A stretch of 64,000 bases of DNA from Methylobacterium sp. 17Sr1-1 (lineage in GTDB: Bacteria; Pseudomonadota; Alphaproteobacteria; Rhizobiales; Beijerinckiaceae): NCBI RefSeq assembly GCF_003173775.1, contig NZ_CP029552.1, positions 2,766,001-2,830,000 of the forward strand, written 5' to 3'. The notes below the pieces were generated by a model. The model did no database searches and was not told where the DNA came from. It was given only the letters and a program-made list of their open reading frames with translations. Below, piece by piece: positions 35,077 to 44,263 of this stretch (position 1 is the stretch's first letter; each line of letters opens with the position of its first letter). A program made the translations under genes and the position numbers.

Positions 35077-36678
35077 ATGTCCGACGCTTCTTCTTCCACC
35101 GACGTCGTCATCGTGGGCGGCGGTCCCGTCGGGACCGGGCTCGCCATCGACCTCGCCCAGCGCGGCATCCGCTCCATCCTCGTCGAGCGCTCCCCCGAGC
35201 CGCAGCCGATCCCGCGCGGCCAGAACCTGACCCAGCGCACGATGGAGCATTTCCACTTCTGGGGCTGCGAGGCGGAGCTGCGCGCCGCCCGGACGGTGCC
35301 GCGCGGCTACGGCATCGGCGGGCTCACCGCCTACGGCACGCTGCTCGGCGGCCACACCTACGACTGGCTCCAGCGCGAGCTGGTGCGGCCCTACTACTTC
35401 ACCGACAACGAGCGCCTGCCGCAATACGCCACCGAGGCGGTCCTGCGCCGCCGCGCCGCGGCCCTGCCGGCGATCGAGGCCCTCTACGGCTGGTCGGCCG
35501 AGGGCGTGACGCAGGAGGAGACCGGGATCCGGGTCGACATCGCGGCGCGGGACGGCGCGGGGCGGCGGAGCGTGCGCGGGGCCTACGCGGTCGGCTGCGA
35601 CGGCAGCCGCTCGGTGGTGCGCGAGGCGGCCGGCATCACCCAGACCCGCCAGGACCACGACCGCCTGATGGTGCTGCTGGTCTTCCGCTCGCACGAGCTG
35701 CACCGGCTGCTCGAACGCTTCCCCGGCAAGTCGTTCTACAACGTGCTGCACCCGGAGCTGAAGGGCTACTGGCGCTTCTTCGGCCGGGTCGATCTCGGCA
35801 CGACCTGGTTCTTCCACGCGCCGGTGCCGCCGGGCACCACCCGCGACAACTACGATTTCGCCGCCCTGCTGCACGAGGCGGTCGGCGCGACGTTCGACGT
35901 CGCGATCGAGCATGTCGGCTTCTGGGACCTGCGCTTCGCCACCGCCGACAGCTACCGCGCCGGGCGCCTGTTCATCGCGGGCGACGCCGCCCACAGCCAC
36001 CCGCCCTACGGCGGCTACGGCATCAATACGGGCTTCGAGGACGCCGCCAACCTGGCCTGGAAGCTCGCCGCGACGCTGCAAGGCTGGGCCGGCCCGGACC
36101 TGCTCGATTCCTACACCGCCGAGCGACGGCCGGTCTTCGCCTCGACGGCGCGCGACTTCATCGAGCGGGCGATCCGCGACGACCGCGACTTCCTGGAGAC
36201 CCACGATCCCGCCCGCGATCCCGCCGCCTTCGCGGCCGCCTGGAGCGCGCGGGGCAGCGGCGCGAAATCCGAGGTCGGCGCCTACGCGCCGCATTATGCC
36301 GGCTCGCCGATCGTGCCGGCCGAGCCGGGTGCCGCCCCGAGCGCCGTCGGCACGCATGCCTACGCGGCCCGGGCCGGCCGCCATCTCACGCCGCTCACGC
36401 TCACCGACGGGCGCAGCACCTACGACGCGCTCGGCCCCGGCTTCACCCTCCTGGCGATCGGCGAGGGCCGGCGGCAGGCCGGCGCCTTCGCCCGGGCAGC
36501 CTCGGATCTCGGCGTGCCGCTGAGCGTGGTCGAGGATCCGGGCTCGGACGACCTGTCGCGCTACGAGGCGGACCTGATCCTGGTGCGGCCCGACCAGTTC
36601 GTGGCCTTCGCGGGCGCCGGTCCCGCCGGCGATCCGGTGGGGATCCTGGAGCGAGCGGTCGGCGGGACGGCGCCGTAG
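35077..36678 (+). CDS. FAD-dependent aromatic monooxygenase (PheA/TfdB-type)
   Basis: 533 aa. Class A flavoprotein hydroxylase: Rossmann GGGPVG at 14-19, the DG motif region VGCDGSRSVVRE, and the GD motif FIAGDAAHSHPP near 300. It uses NAD(P)H and O2 to hydroxylate an aromatic ring. The C-terminal thioredoxin-like part (roughly 420-533) is as in phenol hydroxylases. It forms an operon with the MFS transporter and is controlled by the divergent MarR gene, so the pair probably imports and hydroxylates one aromatic acid. The exact substrate cannot be deduced. Confidence 0.9.
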   Translation: MSDASSSTDVVIVGGGPVGTGLAIDLAQRGIRSILVERSPEPQPIPRGQNLTQRTMEHFHFWGCEAELRAARTVPRGYGIGGLTAYGTLLGGHTYDWLQRELVRPYYFTDNERLPQYATEAVLRRRAAALPAIEALYGWSAEGVTQEETGIRVDIAARDGAGRRSVRGAYAVGCDGSRSVVREAAGITQTRQDHDRLMVLLVFRSHELHRLLERFPGKSFYNVLHPELKGYWRFFGRVDLGTTWFFHAPVPPGTTRDNYDFAALLHEAVGATFDVAIEHVGFWDLRFATADSYRAGRLFIAGDAAHSHPPYGGYGINTGFEDAANLAWKLAATLQGWAGPDLLDSYTAERRPVFASTARDFIERAIRDDRDFLETHDPARDPAAFAAAWSARGSGAKSEVGAYAPHYAGSPIVPAEPGAAPSAVGTHAYAARAGRHLTPLTLTDGRSTYDALGPGFTLLAIGEGRRQAGAFARAASDLGVPLSVVEDPGSDDLSRYEADLILVRPDQFVAFAGAGPAGDPVGILERAVGGTAP

Positions 36679-36748
36679 GGCTCGTCCCGGGGGCCTCCCG
36701 ATCGCAGGGGCCGCTTTCGGCGCGATGCCGGAGAGCGGCCGGGCGGGA

Positions 36749-37654
36749 TCAGCGCGCCGGCGCCGGCCGCCCGACGGGGCCCCGCCCCCCCGAGGCCGTC
36801 CGGTTCTGCCACAGGTTGAGCGGCACGATCAGGATCACCGTGGCGAGCACCCACCAGGCCGGCCGCACGTCGTAGGAGAAGTCGAGATTGGCGGCCAGCA
36901 CCGCGCCGGCCGGCACCCCGGTGGCGAGCGCGTACCAGGCCGTCTCGAGACCCGCCGTGGCGAGGCCGGCCGCGAGGCTGAGGCCCAAGAGCGGCAGCGG
37001 CGTGCTCGGCACCTTGAGCTGGTGCATCAGCCGCCAGCCCATCAGGGCGAGGAACAGGCCGCTCCAGTAGACCGGGCTCGAGACGTCGATCTTCGATTGC
37101 AGGAAGAAGTGCAGCAGCGCCAGGGCGGTGAGCGGGTAGACCAGCCGGTGCAGCCGCGGCCAGGTCTTGCCGAGGCGGCGGATCATGCCGTCGGTCGAGG
37201 TGACGCCGAGCACCGTCAGGCCGAGCAGGCCGACGAACCCGATGGTGAGGTAGATGCGGAACACGATCTCGCTCGCCACCCGGGCGAGGTCGAACTTCTG
37301 GTCGGCGACGTACAGGGTGAAATGGACCAGCGCGTAGGCGAGCGCGGTGAGCCCGAGCATCCGCCGCACCAGGATCAGCTTCGGCGCATTGGCGATGCGC
37401 CGCATCGGCGTGACGGCGAGCGACAGGATCAGGAACCGCACCGACCAGTCGCCCATGGCGTGCAAGTAGGCGGTGAGGGGCTTTGCCCCCAGCCGGTCGA
37501 GGGCGTAGGCGGCGGTGAACCACAGCCCGGGCGCCAACGCGAGGAGGAACACCGCGAGCTTGAACCGCGACAGGCGGCCGGCCCGGTCGAGCCACGGCCA
37601 GTCGATGCGCGGCGAGGCGGGGCGGGGAGCGGCGATCCGGGGGTGGACGGTCAT
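36749..37654 (-). CDS. msrQ: Heme-binding membrane subunit MsrQ (YedZ)
   Basis: 301 aa from ATG 37654. Six hydrophobic segments of the ferric reductase-like fold; MGDWSVRFLILSLAVTP, the histidine in VHFTLYV and WPRLHRLVYPLTALALLHF contain likely heme ligands. MsrQ transfers electrons from the membrane to MsrP, the periplasmic methionine sulfoxide reductase. The usual msrP partner is not next to it: its upstream neighbours are a small secreted protein and a hydrolase. It could work with a distant msrP. Confidence 0.9.
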   Translation of the reverse strand: MTVHPRIAAPRPASPRIDWPWLDRAGRLSRFKLAVFLLALAPGLWFTAAYALDRLGAKPLTAYLHAMGDWSVRFLILSLAVTPMRRIANAPKLILVRRMLGLTALAYALVHFTLYVADQKFDLARVASEIVFRIYLTIGFVGLLGLTVLGVTSTDGMIRRLGKTWPRLHRLVYPLTALALLHFFLQSKIDVSSPVYWSGLFLALMGWRLMHQLKVPSTPLPLLGLSLAAGLATAGLETAWYALATGVPAGAVLAANLDFSYDVRPAWWVLATVILIVPLNLWQNRTASGGRGPVGRPAPAR

Positions 37655-37766
37655 GCGGGACCTGAGTGCAGTGCGGAATGCGCCACAGATAAGCCGCGAG
37701 CGGAGGTTTGACCCGCTCGGCCGACCACACGATGGCGTGAGAGGCGGCCCCCTGAGGAGACAAGCC

Positions 37767-38084
37767 GTGCCGCGCAACGCCCTCGCCGCCCTCCTGCTCC
37801 TGATGCCGGTTCCGACCGCGGCCTTCGCCGCCTGCACCGCGCCGGCGCCGCCGCCGGCGAGCGAGAAGCCGGTGAAGCCCGCGCTGCCGCAGAAGCCCGC
37901 CTGCCTCGACGCCAAGGGCGGCTGCCCGGGCTGGGAGGCCTACACCTACAATGACGGGATCAAGGCCTACAACGCGCAGCTCGGCCCCTACCGCACCGGC
38001 GCCGAGGCCTATGCGCGCAAGCTCAAGGCCTACGCCGACGGCAGCGTGGCCTACGCGAATTGCGAGATGCAATCGCTGCAGTAG
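37767..38084 (+). CDS. Small secreted protein, unknown function
   Basis: 105 aa from GTG 37767, chosen because GAGGAG (37754-37759) lies 7 bases upstream. Signal peptide of about 20 residues (LAALLLLMPVPTAAFA), then a Pro-rich stretch (APAPPPASEKPVKPALPQKP) and a Cys-containing region with repeated Tyr and Ala (AYTYNDGIKAYNAQ), ending NCEMQSLQ. It is divergent from msrQ. No family recognised; possibly periplasmic. Confidence 0.7.
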   Translation: MPRNALAALLLLMPVPTAAFAACTAPAPPPASEKPVKPALPQKPACLDAKGGCPGWEAYTYNDGIKAYNAQLGPYRTGAEAYARKLKAYADGSVAYANCEMQSLQ

Positions 38085-38140
38085 CGCCGGTCTTCGGCGG
38101 GCGTGCGGGGGCGACGCCCCCGCCGGCCCCCGACAGAGGC

Positions 38141-39130
38141 CTATTTCGCCGCGAGTTCCCGCAGCAGCGCGGCGTAAAACTGGTCCGGCGCCTCGACCTG
38201 GGGCGAGTGGCCCAGGCCCTCGAACATCACCAGCCGCGCGCCCTTGATCCGCGCCGCCGCCTCGGGCCCGAGCAGGTCGTAGCGTCCGAGCGTCTGCGCT
38301 ACCTCCGGCGCGGCACGGTTGCCGCCCGGAGCCGTCCGGTCCTTGGTCCCAACCATCAGCACCGTCGGCACGCGCAGGCGGTCGAACTCGTGCACCACCG
38401 GCTGGGTGAACACCATGTCGGAGGTCTGAGCCTGGTTCCAGGCCACGCGCTCGGCCCCCGGGCCGGCGTAGAGCCCAGCCTGCATTTCGACCCAGCGGTC
38501 GTAGGCCGGCTTCCACTCGCCGTTGTAGTAGAACTTCAGCTGGTAGGCCTTGATGCCGGCCGCGCTCGTCTTGCGCTCGGCGGCGTAGGCCGCGTCGATG
38601 GTCTGGTAGGGCACGCCCTTGGCCTGCCAGTCCTCGAGCCCGAGGGGATCGACCATCACCAGCTGCTCGACGGAATCGGGGAACATCAGGGCGTAGCGGG
38701 CCGCCAGCATCCCGCCCATCGAGTGGCCGACGATGGCGGCCCGCCCGATGCCGAGCGCCGCGAGCAGGTCGTGGGTGTTGGTGGCGAGCTGGTTGAAGCT
38801 GAACTGGTAGCCGAGGGGCTTCGTCGACTTGCAGAAGCCCACCTGGTCGAGGGCCAGCACCCGGTAGCCGTCCCGCGCCAGCACCGCGGCGGTGTCGCCC
38901 CAGGTCGCGGCGCAGAAGTTCTTGCCGTGGAGCAGCACGACCGTGCGGCCGTTCGGCCGCTCCGGCACCACCTCCATGTAGGCCATCGACAGGTCCTGCC
39001 CCTGCGACGCGAAGGCGTGGCGCTTCACCGGATAGGGATAGTCGAAGCCCTCGAGCTCGGGGCCGTAGGAGGGCGCGGCCGAGGCCGTCGTGGCGGAGAG
39101 GAGGGCGGCGGCGAGGAGCGGGAGGCGCAT
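38141..39130 (-). CDS. Exported alpha/beta hydrolase
   Basis: 329 aa from ATG 39130 with a signal peptide (LPLLAAALLSATTASA, 18 residues). Oxyanion-hole motif HGKNF at 69-73, nucleophile elbow GHSMGG with Ser137, catalytic acid probably in VGTKDRTAP and His in GLGHSPQVE near residue 307. This is the alpha/beta-hydrolase fold of esterases and epoxide or haloalkane enzymes; the substrate cannot be called. It ends 57 bp downstream of the small secreted protein's stop on the other strand. Confidence 0.9.
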   Translation of the reverse strand: MRLPLLAAALLSATTASAAPSYGPELEGFDYPYPVKRHAFASQGQDLSMAYMEVVPERPNGRTVVLLHGKNFCAATWGDTAAVLARDGYRVLALDQVGFCKSTKPLGYQFSFNQLATNTHDLLAALGIGRAAIVGHSMGGMLAARYALMFPDSVEQLVMVDPLGLEDWQAKGVPYQTIDAAYAAERKTSAAGIKAYQLKFYYNGEWKPAYDRWVEMQAGLYAGPGAERVAWNQAQTSDMVFTQPVVHEFDRLRVPTVLMVGTKDRTAPGGNRAAPEVAQTLGRYDLLGPEAAARIKGARLVMFEGLGHSPQVEAPDQFYAALLRELAAK

Positions 39131-39418
39131 CGGGCAAGTCTCCAACAGCGGGCGTGTCGTCAAACGGAACGCGAAGCTCTTACAACCCGGTTGCCTCGTC
39201 GCGGAGCCTCGATCGTCTGGATGGCGATCGCCGCTCGGGAGGACGATGCCGGGCGGGGCACCGCCGCGAATCGCAGGCCGGCTGGAACGCTGCCTGCCGT
39301 CGGGTTAACCTGTCACCGATCGCGTCGGTTCGGACCCCGGAGAGGAAGTGCCGGCTCCGCGGCCGTCCCGAAGGGGTACGGCCGACCACCACGGATCGTC
39401 ATGACAGGAGAGGACACC

Positions 39419-40786
39419 GTGATCGATGGAGCGAATCTGATCGCGTGGGGCTTCCAGCCGGGGCGCTGGTTCAAGCAGGGCATCGCGACCGCCAACGCCA
39501 TGCGTACCGCAGGCGAGAGCGACGACGCGATCCTCGCCCGCCTGCGGAGTCTCGCACCGGTCGAGGTCCCGATGCGCGCGAGCGGTCTGCCCTTCGGCCT
39601 GTTCCTCGATGCCGAGACGCCGTCCGAGCGAGCGAATGCCGCGGCGGTCGCGGCCCATATGGACGCGCTGATGCGGGTGCCGACGATCAAGGCCGGCGCC
39701 GTGATGCCGGATGCCTGCCCTTCCGGCAAGGAGATGGGCACGATCCCGGTCGGCGGCGCGGTGGCGTGCGAGAACGCCATCCATCCCGGTTTCCACTCGT
39801 CGGACATCTGCTGCTCGGTGGCGGTCACGGTCTTCGCGCGCGACGACGATCCGGTGACGGTGCTCGACGCCGTGCAGCGGGTCACGCATTTCGGACCCGG
39901 CGGCCGCGCCGTACCGGTTCGCCCGGTCTTCGAGGGCGAGGCGGACTTCTCGGAAAACCCGTTCCTGAAGGACCTCGGGACCGTCGCGCTCAAGCATTTC
40001 GGCAGCCAAGGCGACGGCAATCACTTCGCCTTCGTCGGCCGGCTCAAGTCGACGGGCCAGATCGCGCTCGTGACGCATCACGGCTCGCGCGGCCTCGGCG
40101 CGCAGCTCTACAAGCGCGGCATGACGGCGGCGCGGCGCCACACCGCGATCGTGGCGCCGGAGGTGCCGGAGCACAATGCCTGGATCGAGGCCGACAGCCG
40201 GGAGGGCCAGGATTACTGGCGGGCGCTCCAGGTCGTGCGGAGCTGGACGAAGGCCAATCACGCGATCATCCACGCGATGGTACGCCAGGAGATCGGCAAC
40301 ACGGTCGCCGACGCGTTCTGGAACGAGCACAACTTCGTGTTCCAGCGCGCCGACGGGTTGTTCTACCACGGCAAGGGCGCGACGCCGTCGTGGTCGGGCT
40401 ACGCGGCGGACGATGACGGCAGGACCCTGATCCCGCTCAACATGAGCGAACCGATCCTCATCGCGGCACACCGCGACCACGAAGGCTCGCTCGGCTTCGC
40501 TCCTCACGGCGCCGGCCGCAACGCCTCGCGCACGCAGCACCTGCGAGAGAACGGGGACGCGCTCGCCGGGGAACTCGCGGCGTTGCAGGCGCGCGGCCTC
40601 GACATCCGGTCCTATTGCGGCATCCCTGACCATTCGGAGCTGCCCTCGGCCTACAAGGACGCTGCCTCGGTGCGGGCCCAGATCGCGAAATACGACCTGG
40701 CGCAGGTCGTCGACGAGATCGAGCCGTACGGGTCGATCATGGCCGGCGACTGGGAGCGCGACGCGCCGTGGCGCAAGGGGAGATGA
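39419..40786 (+). CDS. RtcB family RNA ligase-like protein
   Basis: 455 aa from GTG 39419, with GGAGAGG at 39407-39413 ideally spaced; an in-frame ATG at 39401 has no ribosome site. RtcB ligases join 3'-phosphate to 5'-OH RNA ends using GTP and Mn. Seen: GSQGDGNHF (Asn201, His202), HHGSRG (His220), NEHNFV (His304) and HGAGR with His363, the residue guanylylated in E. coli RtcB. The first metal motif is SSDICCS (Asp129, Cys132) instead of the usual DIGCGM, a divergent form. No archease or rtcR/rtcA partner is nearby. Confidence 0.9.
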   Translation: MIDGANLIAWGFQPGRWFKQGIATANAMRTAGESDDAILARLRSLAPVEVPMRASGLPFGLFLDAETPSERANAAAVAAHMDALMRVPTIKAGAVMPDACPSGKEMGTIPVGGAVACENAIHPGFHSSDICCSVAVTVFARDDDPVTVLDAVQRVTHFGPGGRAVPVRPVFEGEADFSENPFLKDLGTVALKHFGSQGDGNHFAFVGRLKSTGQIALVTHHGSRGLGAQLYKRGMTAARRHTAIVAPEVPEHNAWIEADSREGQDYWRALQVVRSWTKANHAIIHAMVRQEIGNTVADAFWNEHNFVFQRADGLFYHGKGATPSWSGYAADDDGRTLIPLNMSEPILIAAHRDHEGSLGFAPHGAGRNASRTQHLRENGDALAGELAALQARGLDIRSYCGIPDHSELPSAYKDAASVRAQIAKYDLAQVVDEIEPYGSIMAGDWERDAPWRKGR

Positions 40787-40869
40787 GCGGGGACGGTGAG
40801 CGTTCACCAAGCGTGTCCGTCTCGGCCAGTCCCGCGCTTGCGTTTCCGGCGACGTGCCGCCATATAGGC

Positions 40870-40970
40870 CCCGGGAGGTTGGCGAGGGACGTTTCACTCG
40901 CCAACCGGGTCAGGTCCGGAAGGAAGCAGCCCTAACGAGACCGAGCGGGTTTTCGTCCAGCCTCCCACCC
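40870..40970 (+). ncRNA. ffs: Signal recognition particle RNA (4.5S type)
   Basis: The nearly invariant domain IV sequence is present (GTCAGGTCCGGAAGGAAGCA at about 40909-40928), flanked by arms that pair: 40873-40882 (GGGAGGTTGG) with 40957-40966 region (CCAGCCTCCC). This is the small alphaproteobacterial SRP RNA, which binds Ffh to target membrane proteins. Ends are estimates. Its place just upstream of dnaX is common in this class. Confidence 0.93.
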
Positions 40971-41033
40971 TACCTCCTTTCAGGAGCGCGTGCGCCCCCA
41001 TCCCGGGGGCCGCCCTCACGACCCTGCGAGCGC

Positions 41034-42998
41034 ATGGACGAGACCTCCGGCACGCCCTCGATCGACGAGCCGGGTCTCCCCGGGTTCAGCGCGGCCGAGA
41101 GCCGGCAGCCCGGCCGGCAGCCGGCCCCGGCCTACCGGGTCCTGGCCCGCAAGTACCGTCCCAAGGATTTCGACGACCTGATCGGCCAGGGCGCCATGGT
41201 GCGCACCCTGGCGAACGCCTTCGAGGCCGGCCGCATCCCGCAGGCCTGGATGCTGACCGGCGTGCGCGGGGTCGGCAAGACCACCACCGCCCGCATCCTC
41301 GCCCGCGGCCTCAACTACGCCCTGCCCGACGATGCCGAGGCCGGGCCGACGATCCGTCTGCCCCGGCTCGGCCTGCACTGCGCCGCCATCATGGAATCCC
41401 GGCACATCGACGTGCTGGAGATGGACGCCGCCTCGCATACCGGCATCGACGACGTCCGCCAGATCATCGACGGCATCCGCTATTCCCCGGTGTCGGCGCG
41501 CTACAAGGTCTACATCGTCGACGAGGTCCACATGCTGTCCGAGAAGGCGTTCAACGCCTTCCTGAAGACGCTGGAGGAGCCGCCGCCGCACGCGAAGTTC
41601 GTCTTCGCCACCACCGAGATCCGCAAGGTTCCGGTCACCATCCTGTCGCGCTGCCAGCGCTTCGACCTGCGCCGGGTCGAGGCGGTGGCGCTGATCGCCC
41701 ACCTGCAGAAGATCTGCGACGCCGAGGGCGTCGCGGCCGAGGCCGAGGCCCTTGCCGCCATCGCGCGGGCCGCCGAGGGCTCGGTGCGCGATTCGCTCTC
41801 CCTCCTCGACCAGGCGATCGCCCACGGCGCCGGCCACGTCACCGCCGAGACGGTGCGCGACATGCTGGGGCTGGCCGACCGCGCCCGGGTCGTCGACCTG
41901 TTCGAGGCGGCGATGCGCGGCGACGTGCCGGCGACCTTCGCGGAGCTGCGGGCCCAGCACGAGGCCGGGGCCGACCCGGCCGTCGTGCTCTCCGACCTCG
42001 CCGAGTTCACCCACCTCGTCACCCGCCTGAAGCTCGCGCCGGACTCGGCCCGCGTCGATACCTCGCTCAGCGAGGTCGAGCGCGTGCGCGGGGGCGACTT
42101 CGCCGACCGGCTCTCGGTGCGGGCGCTGTCCCGCGCCTGGCAGATCCTGCTGAAGGCGATCCCCGAGGTGCAGGCGGCGACCCGGCCGCTGGCCGCGGCC
42201 GAGATGGCCCTGGTGCGCCTGATCTACGCCGCCGACCTGCCGACCCCGGACGAGGCCCTGCGCCAGATCCGCGACGGCGGCAGCCTGACCCTCCCGGCCC
42301 GGGCGCCGGCCGTGACGCAGCCCGCCTCGCAGGCCGCGCCTACACAAGCCGCATCCTTGCAGGCCGCGCCGGCGTTGCGCGAGATTCCGGCATCCGCGCC
42401 CGTCGCGGCCCTGCGCAGCCAAGCGACTGCAGCCGCGCCGGCCCTGGCCCGCAGCCTGCCGGAGGCGCCTCCGGCCGAGACGGCTCCCCGCCCCGCGCCT
42501 CCTCCCGCGGCGACGCCGCGCCCGACCCTGGTCCAGTCCGCCCCGGCGCCGAAACCCGCCGCCAGGGCGGAATCCGGCCCGCGCCTGCGCCGGTTCGAGG
42601 ACGTGGTGGCGCTGGCCGACGAGCGCCGCGACATCGGCCTGAAGATGGCGCTGGAGCGCGAGGCGCACCTCGTCCGCTTCGAGGACGGCCGGATCGAATT
42701 CCGCCTCGCCGAGGGCGGGCGGGCGACGCTCGCCACCGACCTCGCCCGCGCCCTCGAGGCCTGGACCGGCCGGCGCTGGGTGGTCGCCCTGTCGAAGGAG
42801 GCCGGCGAGGCGACGCTCGACGCCCGCGCCAAGGCCGCGGTCGAGAGCCGCCACCAGGGCGCGGCGAGCCACCCGCTGGTCCAGGCGGTGCTGAAGAACT
42901 TCCCGGGCGCCCAGATCGTCGACGTGCGCGACAAGACCCCGGAGCCGCCTGCCCTCGACGGCGCGCCGCCGCCCGAGGCCGACGATCCGGATCTGTGA
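41034..42998 (+). CDS. dnaX: DNA polymerase III subunit gamma/tau
   Basis: 654 aa from ATG 41034. AAA+ clamp-loader ATPase: Walker A GVRGVGKTT at 76-84, Walker B VYIVDEVHML, SRC motif in ILSRCQRFDL, and a Pro/Ala-rich linker (about 440-525) before the C-terminal polymerase-binding domain. It loads the sliding clamp on DNA. The zinc module between Walker A and B normally has four Cys; only one (Cys116 in GLHCAAIM) remains, as in other Rhizobiales. First of the dnaX-ybaB-recR operon. Confidence 0.95.
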   Translation: MDETSGTPSIDEPGLPGFSAAESRQPGRQPAPAYRVLARKYRPKDFDDLIGQGAMVRTLANAFEAGRIPQAWMLTGVRGVGKTTTARILARGLNYALPDDAEAGPTIRLPRLGLHCAAIMESRHIDVLEMDAASHTGIDDVRQIIDGIRYSPVSARYKVYIVDEVHMLSEKAFNAFLKTLEEPPPHAKFVFATTEIRKVPVTILSRCQRFDLRRVEAVALIAHLQKICDAEGVAAEAEALAAIARAAEGSVRDSLSLLDQAIAHGAGHVTAETVRDMLGLADRARVVDLFEAAMRGDVPATFAELRAQHEAGADPAVVLSDLAEFTHLVTRLKLAPDSARVDTSLSEVERVRGGDFADRLSVRALSRAWQILLKAIPEVQAATRPLAAAEMALVRLIYAADLPTPDEALRQIRDGGSLTLPARAPAVTQPASQAAPTQAASLQAAPALREIPASAPVAALRSQATAAAPALARSLPEAPPAETAPRPAPPPAATPRPTLVQSAPAPKPAARAESGPRLRRFEDVVALADERRDIGLKMALEREAHLVRFEDGRIEFRLAEGGRATLATDLARALEAWTGRRWVVALSKEAGEATLDARAKAAVESRHQGAASHPLVQAVLKNFPGAQIVDVRDKTPEPPALDGAPPPEADDPDL

Positions 42999-43078
42999 CG
43001 GCCCCGCACCCGTAGCCGGCAGCGCGCCGGCACCCCACATCACTCCTCAATTCTCTCTCCCAGCGCGAGAACGCCGCC

Positions 43079-43399
43079 ATGGACATCATGGGAATGATGA
43101 AGCAGGCCCAGGCCATGCAGCAGAAGCTGGCCGACATCCAGTCCGAGCTCGACGGCGTCCAGGTCACGGGCGCTTCCGGCGGCGGCTCCGTCTCGGTGAC
43201 GATGACCGCGAAGGGCGACGTGAAGGGCCTCACCCTGGATCCCGCCCTGCTGGTGCCGGACGAGAAGGAGATCCTGGAGGATCTGATCGTCGCGGCGCTC
43301 AACGACGCCAAGGCCAAGGCCGAGCGCGCAACGCAGGAGCGGATGCAGGAGCTGACCAAGGGCCTGCCCCTGCCCCCGGGCATGAAGCTGCCGTTCTAG
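43079..43399 (+). CDS. Nucleoid-associated protein, YbaB/EbfC family
   Basis: 106 aa. Compact DNA-binding dimer family (MKQAQAMQQKLADIQSEL start and LTLDPALLVPDEKEILEDL). It sits between dnaX and recR, its standard position. It binds DNA with little sequence specificity and is thought to aid DNA organisation or RecR function. Confidence 0.93.
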   Translation: MDIMGMMKQAQAMQQKLADIQSELDGVQVTGASGGGSVSVTMTAKGDVKGLTLDPALLVPDEKEILEDLIVAALNDAKAKAERATQERMQELTKGLPLPPGMKLPF

Positions 43400-43450
43400 G
43401 GCATCGCCCCTCCCCGCCGGGGAGACACGATCACGAAAGTCGAGCCATCC

Positions 43451-44056
43451 ATGCCCCAGGCCGTCGCGGGCCCCGAGATCGAGCGGCTGATTCAGCTCCT
43501 GGCCCGCATGCCCGGCCTCGGGCCGCGCTCGGCCCGGCGGGCCGCCCTCCAGCTCATCAAGAAGCGCGAGACGCTGCTGGCGCCGCTCGCCGACGCCATG
43601 AAGGTCGCCGCCGACCGGATCGTGGTGTGCCACGAATGCGGTAACGTCGACACGCAGGATCCCTGCACGATCTGCCGCGACCAGAGCCGCGACCCCTCGA
43701 TGCTGGTGGTGGTCGAGGACGTCTCGGATCTCTGGGCGCTGGAGCGCTCGGGCGCCGTGACGGCGCGCTACCACGTACTCGGCGGCGTGCTCTCGGCCCT
43801 CGACGGGGTACGGCCGGAGAACCTGAACCTGAGCCGCCTGGTCGAGCGGGTGAGCCAGCCTGAGATGCGCGAGGTGATCCTCGCGCTCAACGCCACGGTG
43901 GACGGCCAGACCACCGCCCACTACGTCACCGAGCTGCTCACCCACCTGTCGATCAAGGTCACGCGCCTTGCTCACGGCGTGCCGGTCGGCGGCGAGCTCG
44001 ACTACCTCGACGAAGGCACGCTCTCGGCGGCGATCCGCCAGCGCACGGCGTTCTAG
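43451..44056 (+). CDS. recR: Recombination protein RecR
   Basis: 201 aa. Helix-hairpin-helix near residues 18-40 ([14 protein letters not shown]), a zinc finger with Cys60, Cys63, Cys72 and Cys75 ([16 protein letters not shown]), and a Toprim domain ([14 protein letters not shown]). RecR with RecF/RecO loads RecA at gaps. Its stop codon is at the edge of a palindromic repeat that may end the operon. Confidence 0.95.
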   Translation: MPQAVAGPEIERLIQLLARMPGLGPRSARRAALQLIKKRETLLAPLADAMKVAADRIVVCHECGNVDTQDPCTICRDQSRDPSMLVVVEDVSDLWALERSGAVTARYHVLGGVLSALDGVRPENLNLSRLVERVSQPEMREVILALNATVDGQTTAHYVTELLTHLSIKVTRLAHGVPVGGELDYLDEGTLSAAIRQRTAF

Positions 44057-44157
44057 AGCATTCTCCGACGAAGTGGGCGCCGGTTCGTCGCAGAAAATGC
44101 GGCAAAATCAAACGCTTAGAGCACTGCCTGATCGCAGCGCGATCGGGCAATGCTCTA
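44054..44157. repeat. Composite hairpin repeat after recR
   Basis: Two hairpins: about 44058-44100 (GCATT.../...AATGC enclosing CGACGAA/TTCGTCG, core AAGTGG-NCGCCGGTT) and 44117-44157 (19-bp arms with two mismatches). Same core and order as at 32890-32991. It probably terminates the dnaX-ybaB-recR transcript. No gene in 44057-44263. Confidence 0.85.
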
Positions 44158-44263
44158 GCGGCGCTGCGACATCGGGTTTGACCCGGGCGACACGAAACCT
44201 TATCTCCCGAAACACTTGCGGGTGCCCGTCGGCGCCCGGTTCCCCGACTTCGCTGGCGCACCA

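Noticed and set aside
33586..36384. Long minus-strand open frame (932 codons) opposite the MFS and monooxygenase genes
   Set aside because: Composition is that of an antisense shadow (Arg, Gly, His, Asp excess), with no recognisable domain; the plus-strand genes explain the region.
33576..36875. 1099-codon plus-strand open frame through the MFS and monooxygenase region
   Set aside because: It is an out-of-frame reading of both genes and Arg-rich; no domain matches.
38060..39400. Upstream extension of the RtcB-like gene (frame open from 38060)
   Set aside because: The extension runs antisense through the alpha/beta hydrolase and lacks a ribosome site; GTG 39419 has a good one.
44160..44263. 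Extension of peptide deformylase to an upstream start near 44216
   Set aside because: The added residues do not match the family; ATG 44264 gives the standard N-terminus.
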